From positions 186,001 through 250,000 of the forward strand of contig JAUFSD010000013.1 of NCBI GenBank assembly GCA_033030425.1: DNA of 64,000 nt. The letters run 5' to 3'. How positions within the stretch are numbered: the first letter of the stretch is position 1; each line of letters begins with the position of its first letter. The notes under the pieces are model-generated. The model had not been told where the DNA came from. It searched no databases and worked only from the letters and a program-made list of their open reading frames with translations. The stretch is from Verpa conica. Its lineage: Eukaryota > Ascomycota > Pezizomycetes > Pezizales > Morchellaceae. This document shows, piece by piece, positions 33,649 through 44,516 of the stretch. The position numbers and the translations under genes are program-made.

Positions 33649-36038
33649 ATGGCCTCAGGATTCGAAGAAGATGCCGTTCACAAGCAGACCATCGACATCG
33701 AAGACCTCAAGACGAGAAGCGTTACGTTATATCCCTCCCGTGCTGCGATTGTGCGCGACATAGAAGGCGTCATCATAAAGGTTTGTATTCCCTAAGTAGC
33801 TATCTCTCAGTATTTAAACTAACATAGGTATAGCCCGGTCGCAACGAAATTACAATCACAGGACTCAGCGCCCAAGCTGATGAGAATACTATCAGGGTTG
33901 AAGGCCATGGGGTTGATGCGCTTATAACCGATACTGTTGTTCAAGAGGTCTGCCGAAAGCGTGATGTTGCAAAAAACGATGGGGGTTCTCTGTTCGAGTC
34001 TGCCAAAGGGCCCGAGTTCGAGAAATATAAAAAAGCAGTCAAGGGCATCCAACTGGAGATAGAAGAGCTTCAGCAGGAGATTTATGATACAGAGGAAACG
34101 GTAAAGTCCTGCTCGAATCAGTTGTCATATATCGAACAACACATCACCAATCTGAGCACTATATCTTCAAGGAAAGATACATACACAGAGGCGGCTACTA
34201 CGGTAATGACCGAGAACATCAAAAGCTACGGAGAATTTCGCGCCAAAGTCTACCAGGATTACAGAGCGGCACAAATTAACCTCAAGAAACTAAGGACAGC
34301 CGTAAGCAAGAAATTCCAGGAACAGGCCAAGATCAACCAAGCTTGGACAAACTCACAGCAGGAAGCTCAAGCCGAAATTTTGAAAAAGAGTGGGCCGAAA
34401 GACGAGCGCCCATTGTGGGTCAAGCAAGTGACTGTCACGATCGAGTCGAATTCCCTTCCCAAAGACACCCAATTCGTCCCATCTTCGGTCTTTACCGGAA
34501 AACCAGCCAAAGCCGAGGATGATGAACCACCAGAGTCGAATGGACCTAGCTTGAGAATTTCATATATCACAACTGGAGCATCCTGGACACCTCGATACGA
34601 CCTGCGCTTGGATACAACCTCAGAAACGGGCGTCCTGACATACCGTGCTGAGTCTGTAAACCTCACCGGCGAGACGTGGCGAGACGCAAATATCACTCTT
34701 TCCACAAGCCAGACGTCATTCTCAGGATTGGGGGATAAAGTCCCATGGATGGATTCATGGCGCTTGAACCTCCGCAAGAATTTTGGAACACGCATGGTTG
34801 GGGATGAAATGTACTCTCCGAAGGAAAAGCAGATAAGAGAAGAAAGGAGGATGAAGCAACAGTCTAAGAAGCAAAAATTCCCGGTGGTAGAAAGATATTC
34901 ACCTACGTCTCCAGTCTTTTCACCTACGTCTCCGAACTATTCGCCTGCTTCACCCTCTCAGCTCCCTGGAGCTCCAGTAATGCAGAGCACCTTTAGCGCT
35001 TTTAGTGCTACACCAGCCGCAAGCGGGGGCGGTCTCTTTGGTAATGCACAGCCCTCCATAAATACAGGAGGTCTCTTTGGTTCCAATGCAGCAGCACCCT
35101 CCATAAACACAGGATTCGGTTCCAATGTAGCAGCACCCTTCGCAAACAAAGGAGGTCTCTTCGGTTCCAATACAGCAGCATCCCAGAACCAGGTGCCACC
35201 AGGTGGTGCAAGCGGCGACGACCCATCCTACTATGACCAATCTGACGACGAGAGTGATTGCGCAACACTCAACCCCTCCGAAAAAATGGGTCTAGCACTG
35301 AGTAACTCCCAATCCTACGGCCTCACAACCACCTATGATCTTCCGGGGGCCCGAACAATACCCTTCTCGAAGCTCCCCCGCCGTCACGTTATCACCGAGT
35401 TCTCACTCCCTGATATCGTGTTCGCGCACGTCGCCGTCCCAAAGCTACACGCGGCGGTATTCCTGAAAGCAATGATCAAAAACTCGTCCCCTACACCACT
35501 CTTGAGGGCCACTGTAGGCTTAAATCTAGATGGTTCCTTCTTGGGTAACTCAACGATTTCAAGGTGTGCGCCTGGAGGCACATTCGAGCTTGGGTTGGGC
35601 ATCGACGAGGAGGTGTTGGTCGAGTACCGGAAACCGGTTCACAAGATAGCGAGTCAGGGAATGTTGGTCAAGGAGCAGGTGGCTACCTATGAGCGCGGAA
35701 TAAGATTATTTAATGCCCGTGGCAAAGCGGTCAAGGTGTTGGTATTCGACCAGGTTCCTATCAGTGAGGATGAGAAACTTAAGATTTCTGTTTTGAACCC
35801 GCGGGGGCTACGTAATGTTGGGGATACAGTAAAGATCAGTGGAAATAATCCAGTAGGTAGTGGTGCGTCGAGCTCTAGAAGTAGCGTTTTGGAGAAAAAG
35901 GATCCTGAGATTCAGGTGGAGTTAAGGAAGGGTGGGGAGATTAGGTATCAAGTTTCGTTGGATAAAGGGAAGGAGGTGTTCTTACCATTGGAATATGAAG
36001 CGAGACTGCCCGCGGGTGAAACAATGTCTGGGGTTTAA
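33649..36038 (+). CDS. DUF4140/DUF4139 family protein with CTD-like heptads and GLFG motifs
   Basis: Two exons (33649-33780 and 33834-36038; donor GTTTGT, branch ACTAAC, acceptor TATAG) give 778 residues. The N-terminal DUF4140 region has VTLYPSRAAIVRDIEG and an ITGLS motif, followed by a coiled coil (residues about 110-230). The DUF4139 beta-rich domain (ISYITTGASWTPRYDLRLDT...GETWRDANITLST) is interrupted by a low-complexity insert and resumes at RHVITEFSLPDIVFAHVAVPKL to the C-terminus. The insert holds three YSPTSPx-type heptads (34896-34958, about residues 399-419) and three or four GGLFG/GFGSN motifs (about residues 440-495). The family (bacterial relatives are called mucoidy inhibitor-like) has no established biochemical role. 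No signal peptide or TM segment is present. The gene appears intact. Confidence 0.85.
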
Positions 36039-37237
36039 TTTGCAATTTGGGATGACAAGGTAGTATTTGTTGGAACAAGTAGTGGATGGCCCTAAATTCA
36101 GGATCGTACCGGTATCTTTATCAGAGTGTGATGGTGGCTCGGACTGAGGTTGGTTTATGTATTTCATGATATTTATGTGAAGAGTCCTACTCATGTAGAA
36201 TTAAGAAAAAAAAACAATAGCTGAAAGTAACAAACCCGAGAGTAAATGTGAAATCATCAGTAGAAAAAAAGATGATCCAGTATGAATGAATGAATGAATT
36301 AATCATAAGCACATGGAGCCCAAGGGCTAAAGTACTCGCACCACGCACCAAAGGTAAGATGATTCAGTAAAATAGTAGGCATGTTTTTAGAAATAGCAAG
36401 GGATTAAGGGAGGAAATATATAATAAGTATGGCAGATCGAGAGTCAAAGTAGTAGCTAGGTCTGAAAGGACACAAAGGCGTGATGGCAGAGCTACAATGA
36501 CCCCTGAAGTCTCAGTGGGATCAAGAGTATAGTTTTGAAAGTTTATTTTGTGTTACATTTTTGCTCTTTTGTTCTTTATTTTCTTCAAGTTAATCTAAAT
36601 GCGTTGGCCGAAAGACTCCATCCATTTATGATTTATTCACCCATCAAAGTGGTCTAGTGAGGCTAAGAATATATTAAACCAGCCACGTTTACTACGGAAA
36701 TAGAAATAACGGCTCACTACAGAACTACAGACCTACGCCACAGTTCCTATTATGAAAGTGATTCTAAGAAATATTGCTAGGAAATATACATATAATTATA
36801 GGTTCAGCCTTAGTCAAGATCAAATCAGTAGAACCAATACGACCTATATCAACTCTACTCATAGACTACACTGTTTAGTTTTCGTCACTAGCACTTGAGA
36901 TAAATTAGGCTGAGGAGCTACAAAAGCGGAGTCCTAAGTGCTGGAAAATATCTCTACCGATCTATCACAACCGAGATTCATTTCACAAGTGTTCAGAATA
37001 TTCAATTCTACCAACATATACACTCCATATTTATGAATAATTCATTCATTCATACCAACATATATAAAGTAGCCAGTTACAAGATATTTCTCTCCATTTC
37101 GTATTTTTAAGGACATGAAAACCTTCAAGTTGCTTAAACTCCCCCCTCTAATCAATAAATCTCCCATTGTGAAAAGAGAAGCACCAGATTCCTAGACATA
37201 GAAAAGACTAGTCTCGAAATGTGATTCGGCGAGTTTC
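36039..37237. other. A/T-rich intergenic region with (TGAA)n tracts
   Basis: No gene is visible. A TGAA/ATGA tetranucleotide run lies at 36283-36300 and a complementary ATTC run at 37036-37052. The remainder is A/T-rich and stop-rich. Confidence 0.45.
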
Positions 37238-37767
37238 TTATGCAGCTGTAGCTGAGGGGCAAGGTGGGGGAGTCAGAGTAGGGAGTGGGCCACCACACTC
37301 GATATCACTGTAAAACAATTATCAGCTATATATTCAAGATATCTAAAGTCTCGAGGGATACTCACTAGCAGCCTCCGAATCTGACGCCACAATCGCTAAT
37401 TGCGTCAATGCAGATTGTGCAAACATCCTCGATTGGGGTTGGGGTTGGGCTGCAAAGATTATATTAGACACCGGGTTAAGTAATTCTTGTCGAGAAACAC
37501 TCATTATCACTTACCATGGAGGAATATCCCAGTCCGGTACTGTGCCACCACACTCAGGGATAACGCTGTTATAAGATTAGCAAACAGCCTAGATTCTACT
37601 AAAGACTTTCTCTTGTGTACTTACTAGCATCCACCATACTTAAGTCCACAATCGTTGACCTTAGTCACGCAAATTGTGGTATCACACGTTGCTGGTGTGG
37701 GTACAGCAGCAGCCAAAGTGAATAGGAGCCCAGAGGCTAGAACGATGGATTTATTGAGGAAAAGCAT
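37238..37767 (-). CDS. Small secreted cysteine-rich protein with internal duplication
   Basis: Four exons on the minus strand (37767-37625, 37565-37515, 37449-37366, 37307-37238) join in phase to 115 residues. A signal peptide (MLFLNKSIVLASGLLF, cleavage near AAA-VP) precedes two copies of a module of about 40 residues: C-x(2)-IC-x(5)-DCG-x(2)-[YF]GGCY-x(3)-ECGG-x(n)-PPCP in the first and the same order in the second. The introns inside the two modules interrupt the same Tyr codon of GGCY in the same phase, so the gene arose by duplication of an exon pair. About one residue in eight is Cys. The size, secretion signal and cysteines fit effector-like small secreted proteins of plant-associated or mycorrhizal fungi. 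I do not recognise the family. A TATA-like box lies 95 bp upstream. Confidence 0.75.
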
Positions 37768-37860
37768 TTTTGTTATATGGTTTTTTTATCGTCGTTGTAG
37801 CTGGTTCTGTATTGTGGATGATGGTGATGAAGTGGTAAAATCTAAGGAATATACGGCAGT

Positions 37861-37867
37861 ATTTATA
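37861..37867 (-). promoter_or_regulatory. TATA box of the small secreted protein gene
   Basis: On the minus strand TATAAAT lies about 95 bp upstream of the ATG at 37767, a typical distance for a fungal TATA-type promoter. Confidence 0.4.
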
Positions 37868-40800
37868 GGGAATTTGCTCCTACTCACCCCACTACTTTAT
37901 CAATAGCAGACCCCATCCGAAGAACCTTATGAGGATACTATGATGATTACATGGCCTATACCCTTCTTTGCAGGATAATGAGGCATATACTTGCTTTAGC
38001 AGCCCCAAAGTTCCGATCTACGATGCTGTAGCTTGAATCATCATGACATGTATTGAAGCATTAATGAAGATAACCCATAGTTCCCTACATCCGAAGGGGC
38101 CAATGTCCTAAACTTCCTTGCTGCCCAAGGTTATGGTGGTACACGATAACCAGAATGCCATTCTAGGCACTTAAGTGGGAAAGCACAGGCGACCTGCATG
38201 ATCGGTTAACTACCGGTATGCTCAGCTCACACCCGTGTACTACGGGCCAGTACCAATATACTCCCGACAGGGGTATGGTTACAGCCCGGGAATTTTCTGA
38301 GTGCGCCGTACCAAGATCCAACGGCGTCCAATCAATAAAAATCTTATTCTATCCTCACTAAACACTAGTTACAGCGTTTAAAAACTAATTCACGCCACCA
38401 GTCAGGATATCTCGGAGACGGGTAATATCAGCCTCCTAAAGCTAACCCCACGATCGAGATTTCATATATTCCAAATCCTCCTGGTGTTTTTGTATTACTC
38501 GACAAGTCGCGGGGGCTGCAGGTACGCACGCACATACGCTGCATGCTTCATGGTCCGAGTGAGGATCGTACTCTGATTGGGTATATTTAGGAGCCGAGGC
38601 TCGTAAAGCGTTAAGCACAGGCCGCCCATCGGCCAGTAAGACTGCTTATAAGCGTCAGTAAACACTCTACCACTCAGACAACACCCTAAATCAAGGCTGA
38701 TGCTGACGCTGACGGGAAGACCGTTGTCCATCAAAGCTAATAAGTAGGTGATCATCGATGTATATACCGAAAGCCCCACAATGACATGCACCACAAACCT
38801 TCCTCGTATCTAGGTGTAACGTAACATTAGGATTGTTTAGCCTATTAACTTTCACTGAGTTACTATATAAGTGATTTTAGCCACAGCCATGAAACATGTA
38901 TAAGCACAGCATAACACATAGAATACACAGCATAGATAATATTTTCTCTTTGATAGTATATAGCATATATGACAGATTAACGGTTATTTTGTGCGCAGAA
39001 AATATACTGATTTAGTTTTCCAGGCCTTGAAACATGAGTGTAGATATGTAAACACAGAAGCCTAAGGCAAATATTAATTTGTAGGTTTGTGTTCACTGAT
39101 CATCTGACTTCTTATCCCGGTAAATATCGACCCGATGAATGACAGAGAAAGCGTGACGTATATTTTCCTAGGGTATTAAAAGCACTTTTCTAGGAACATA
39201 ATGCCCTTGGGGTTTGACCTAGTGTAAAGAAATACCTTTCCCCGTTTTTTTGTGACTTACTCGAGAGCCAGGCTATACATCTAAAGCAGGCTACGTTCAA
39301 GCCCAAAGAGATAGGAATAATCGGGTGAATCAAAGGCCCTGCACTAAAGTAGAACGTGGGCTTACTGAACCTATTCACCGAGCGTGAATGACTACTCGAC
39401 CCTAGAATCGCCCCGCAAACAGTATTTACGAAAAAACCAGTTCCGCATACATATAATGCTTGATCTAACTTCATTTTCAATATACCCTATCACTTCCGGT
39501 GAACAGGTGTTCATATAAATATAGAATTTTTCATCACTAGGTGCCGGAAGTATTGACCAGCAGAAGCCAAACTCTAACCATTGTTAGCCGATTGATACTA
39601 GAAGAGGCGACTGAGTAAGGTATAACTATATTTTTAGGCATAAATAAACGTTGAATGTACCCTATCATTACAAAAATGCCCAGTATACTGCACTGAAACG
39701 GTTATGCACTTTTATCCCCAGCAGCTAGATATGCAGTAATAATTAACCTCGATCTAGACAATAAAGTTATTTTATGCCAACCTTAGTAAGTCGTTAAATT
39801 AAGGCAGATGTAGATTCTGTTGGCTACTTACGACAGGGAGTCTGAATATGTAAATATACTTGCTCTTATCAGCCGATACGAGAACTATCCACGGGAGGCC
39901 CCTAACAAAAATCCCCGAGGATACCTGCAAGTTTAAACCAGGTCTTAAAGCGAACATGGTCCTATGACTGGAAATATTCTATTGGTGAACTAGCATGGTA
40001 GCCGGGATAGCTAGCTGTAATATCTAGCAAGGATATTTACTACTAATCATTCGAGATAGAACGATTCTGAACTCGGAGAAAACCTAACCGCTTATAACCC
40101 TGCCACTCACTCTTCCGGAACCCTCGATACTTCCAACAGCCTAAGAAATTGATCATGATATTCCTAAACCTAAATTTTGCCACTTGTTTTTTACGCCAGC
40201 TGACGGACTAAAATCTACCGGTCCTAATTCAGCCAGCACAGAAGTATGTGACGTGCCTAACCAGATCACAAAAAGAGTGCTTGCCACCCAAGTTCTCTAG
40301 GGTTTAGCTGACCGTTAGGGCGCTACGTTGGGAAATACACGGCAATATTCTATATTACAGATCGTCCCGGTCCGCCCCCAAGCCAGTCACTCGGGCCAAT
40401 AACCTAAAGATCAGCTGAATAGTAAAAGATCCGCCCAACCGAGTGATATTATGTAAGCTCTCGGCATAACTAGTGAACATATGGTGTAGGATGTCTTATA
40501 CCCTAGCTATATAGACAGGCCGGATCGGGCCTAATTAATATAAGGTTACCATAGTAAGCCGAGACTCCAAGCCCGGAGACAAGTCCTATGAACTTAACGG
40601 CTTTTTTTAATTTAGATAAGGCTGAGCCACCAACTCCAAACCAGACTATTTGATGTGTAACCCTAAAGTCTATACAAACTAAGTAAGATACAATACGAGA
40701 TGCTATTCTCGAGTGATCAATATTTCATGATAAAGGTCCTATCGACACTAGGTAATTGATCTAGTGGGCCTATTCTGCCTAATATCATTAATTTATGAAA

Positions 40801-42014
40801 GTTCTGTATAGAGACGCTCAGCCCACTTAATTCTATTCATAGAGTCCCTAAGGAAGATAGTCACCGTGAACGCTTAGGACCTAAGCTAATCCACTATTTT
40901 TGCCAAGAAATAATCCGGAATTTCCAAATTCCGAAACTCCCGAGTTTAGAATCTCACCGCCCCAGATTATACTTTGATACTTGTATAACCTTACAAAAAC
41001 TCTCTCCCCTCGTATATATACCTACGTACTTAACGAACTCGACAAGGCTAGAGCTCCTCCTAATTTTTATCAGAATTCTAAGCGCCGTTATATAGAGATG
41101 TAGGTATAGATCATGAACTTATTTACTGGTGATTTCTAGAACGCTACCCCGAAATTGTGAGCAGTACATCTTATCTAGCTTCTTGACAATCGGATGACTT
41201 TCTCCGGGGCCCGACAGATAGGACTTACCTCGAGTAAGCTCTTATCGGCCCTATATTTTCAAGTGGCGGACGACATATAATATGACGCACTTTATGAATG
41301 TTGTGTTAAGTAATCACGTGTAATATAATACTAGTTTACTGCCAAGTCGCCAAGGCTCGGTCTTAGCCGTACCTAACTAGTGAGTACGCTACAGGAGCGA
41401 ATACGCCTAAAGTCAGCTCTAGCCCCCGAAATAACACCCGTTACCTATATTTTAAAGCCCATGCATGATTATTACTAGAGGCACCCCTCTTCAAAGAATC
41501 TAAAAATCCGCAAGCCACCGCACCGCACAATCGTTACCATAGCCGGAAGACTCATGTAATTATTGAGGGGGGGAAATCACCACACAATCGGTACTTCCAA
41601 TACCCGATTACAACTATGTACTCACGGGATCAATTCGACATCGAAAATTTATATATAATCACCCACCAGCTCACACACGATTCAAATATCGATTTCCTCT
41701 CTTACTTGTTGATAAAAGTGTTGATTATATTTAATGTACAGAAGCAGAAACCGACAGAAGAAAAGAAAGAAAGCATAAGGCCGAGAGGCTCACCTCCCCT
41801 TATAGTACTGTTGCAAAGGGGCACTTAGTGCTAACCACTAGTGTTTTATTGTGACGTCAATCGTTTGTTTCAAAATTACTAACATCAAAAGCTTTATTAC
41901 AGCTCTGGAATTTAGTATCTCCCAAATTTTTAGCTGAGTAGCAAAAGCGATGGGATCTTTGTTGATTTTATATATTGGCGTTTTTGCTGCCATCGCCCCC
42001 CTGAAGCACGAGCA

Positions 42015-42101
42015 GAGGTTCGAACGGGCAACCATCCTCCTAAGATCAGGCCCGCCGTCGAAAGATAGCCGGCACCCAGACCATTGAGCTATGGGGGCAA
42101 G
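42015..42101 (-). other. tRNA-like sequence (A and B boxes), not a foldable tRNA
   Basis: On the minus strand an A-box-like TAGCTCAATGG is followed about 55 nt later by a B-box-like GTTCGAACC, and the start GCCCCCA can pair with a downstream GGGGGGC. The D stem is weak and no proper T stem closes the TTCGAAC loop. This is probably a tRNA-derived SINE head or tRNA relic. A pol III promoter cannot be excluded. Confidence 0.35.
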
Positions 42102-42960
42102 CTATGACTGTTGGGGTTCGGGAGCGCCTATAAAGAGCCGACACATTATCAGCCCCCCCAAACATCTACCCAAAAGGGAACTACGGCACTTGGGAGTGGG
42201 ACAGGAGCTTGAGTTTGACATCCTTATGAGAATCTAAGGAATGTAGGAGATTTTATTTGCATGGAAGATTTTTTACCCATTTGGTGTCATGATTCAAGTA
42301 ATTATATGGTTAAGCTTCGCTGGTGAGCTCAAAATTTACCAACCTGACAAGAACCCAATGTATCATGCTACGAATCATACCGAAACAATATTTAACAGCC
42401 CCGTAGACTAAAACATAGCTATATAGAGTATAAAGAAGCTTCTGAAATTCTTCCAGTTGGTCTCAGTTGAGTATTAGTAGCCACATTTTGCGTGCCAAAA
42501 TCGAACCGTACTTAAAGAAGCTTGGTATGTGGCCTATTGTGAGCTGTTATCTCGCAGCCGCGAAGTTCTTGTCTACCTCCACTGGCACAGCTTGTCTCCA
42601 TCGTCGACATGCCTTATTTTGTCTATCTTGCTATCAATATTTATAGCTAGGATATGTATTTACTAAAAATTCTCATATTTTCATAGTTCTCGTTAGGGAT
42701 AACTCACTCACTCTCTAGTAGCCCCGCTGACTAAAATCCGGGTGCTATGAGCAAACATACATGTTTTAGAGCACGTTAGTCGATATGCACTAGTAGATAG
42801 ATAGATAGGTCGCTTGTCACCTCTTAGAGAATAGCATCATCATCATCCAATCGTTGATCTGAAGAAAACTAGATAATACTATATTACAATAGGGTTCCAA
42901 GTCACCTCTTCAGTCACCGTATATTTCTACTTCCCATAAAAAAATCATTATTCATACATA

Positions 42961-43012
42961 TATGTGTTCTGGCCCGTTGGGGGGACGTCCCCTCAACGGG
43001 CCAGAACATATG
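42961..43012. repeat. 52-bp near-perfect palindrome
   Basis: The sequence centred between 42986 and 42987 reads the same on both strands. The core 42965-43008 (arm TGTTCTGGCCCGTTG-GGGGGACGT) has 21 Watson-Crick pairs and one G-T pair with no loop; the next four pairs outward include two more G-T pairs. It can form a hairpin in single-stranded DNA or RNA, or a cruciform. It stands alone in the gene desert with no adjacent ORF. Confidence 0.85.
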
Positions 43013-44516
43013 CATCTTTGTGTGTTGCCAACTGTGGCACATCATCAAAGCTCTGTCAAGGAGGCTGGGGATTAAGTAGCGTAAGAAAATCAAAGGTTCG
43101 TCAGTCCCAATAGAATGGTCAAATGGTTAGTTTACCGGACTCATTACGCCACGAGCTCTTCCGCTAAGCGGGAGAATAATGTTTTGCTGTACGTTGGGCT
43201 CAAGCTCAAGCAGTGCAAAACTGTTTTTCTTGTGTGCCCCAAAGAAAAATATCCTAGGCAACATTAAGGGGGAGGGGAGGTGGGGTCTTATTGTGATGTG
43301 ATATGATGTTATTTACTTCTCTAGTTAATTTTTCTACCCTGATATATTGATACTGTAAATATACTTATAATCGGGTATTTATTTTATCCCTCATAGTTTT
43401 CGGAAATAATTGTAACTAAATTGTTAGCACCCTATAACGTACGCGCTCGAAATCCCTACTTGTGATAAGCCAAGTCCCTCTATGAGTAGAAGCACAAAAG
43501 CAGTAACCAAAATTGGCCGTACCACCACTCAACACGATGGCGTGCTTCAAATCTTGGTTGCGCAATTGTGGTTGAAGATCGATCTTAAACTCTATCCTGT
43601 TAATCCCTCTCGCTTATCGGGACACAGCCAATTACCAGGTAACTATTAAGTAATACACCCTAGACAGCCTTACGAGTAAGAAACGTTATCCCAGAAGGTG
43701 TTAAAAAATGCTGCCCCCCCAAAGTGGCGGTGGCTCAACACAGAATGGCAGCTTTGTCAACTAGAACTAGCCAATGGAGAATATCGAAATATTGGCCCCC
43801 ACTAGGGGGGTAGCTTTACCAGCTTATAGGATAAGACCCTCCATCTCCTTACTTGCTGAAGCAGTCTCAACTATTACTAGAACCTTTTTAGGATGTTGGG
43901 GTGGAAATCTATCCTAAGGTTCCGCTGCTACATAGACGAGCTTATAATTATCTAGACACATTGTACTTTCAGGAAGTATATAGACTAGTAGCACGCACTT
44001 AGAGAACTTTGTCCGCATGTTTAAAATCTAATCTGTCACCTATAGTTTATGGGGTGAGGGATGCCTAAGTCGTATTTATCCCATGTTCCACTAACAGAAG
44101 GGGAAGATGGTGTAGCCGGGAAAAGAATCGCCCTCAGGGCTTAATATTCCCGAAAGTACACTTCATGCACCCCACAAATAGTTGCTTCTCGGGTATCGTA
44201 ATATGTAATTTCCATCGAGCTCTGTTGGGAAACCTACCCAACAGCCCACACCCACCATAAACGTGAATGCGTCAGTAAGGTCCATCTACGGCAGATAAAT
44301 GAATATTTTACTCTAAATTTCAGTCCAGGTCCTGTAATCAGCGATAAATACATTTACTAACGTAGATCCCATGCAAAGATTCCTGCAGGAAACGAAAACA
44401 CTATAAAAAGCCGGACGTAATAACCACTCCAGACAAGCAGACTCCAAGGTATTAATACAAGACCCATCCCAGCACAATAAATAAAAATTCACCTTATTCC
44501 TCTTATTCGGAGGAAA

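Larger units (their letters stand above)
37768..44516. other. 6.7-kb gene desert
   Basis: This is the longest stretch without a supportable gene. Open frames of 60-100 codons (38495, 39190, 41616, 41838) have no domain, splice or composition support. Visible features are a tRNA-like stretch (42015-42101), a 52-bp palindrome (42961-43012), a short GATA repeat (about 42793-42808) and a CATCAT run (about 42836-42847). The dense stops fit old, mutated transposon sequence, but no element could be named. Confidence 0.5.

Noticed and set aside
34950..35240. Cysteine- and tryptophan-rich minus-strand frames that look like a repeat protein
   Set aside because: They are antisense to the GLFG-type repeats of the DUF4139 gene.
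36283..37056. Complementary TGAA and ATTC tracts as a possible inverted repeat
   Set aside because: Simple tetranucleotide runs of low complexity with no flanking complementarity.
38495..38794. 99-codon minus-strand frame in the gene desert
   Set aside because: No motif, splice context or homologous pattern was recognised; could be a mutated transposon fragment, but that cannot be shown.
43105..43180. tRNA-like A box (TGGTCAAATGGTTAG)
   Set aside because: No B box or T arm follows at a workable distance; only half of a tRNA pattern.
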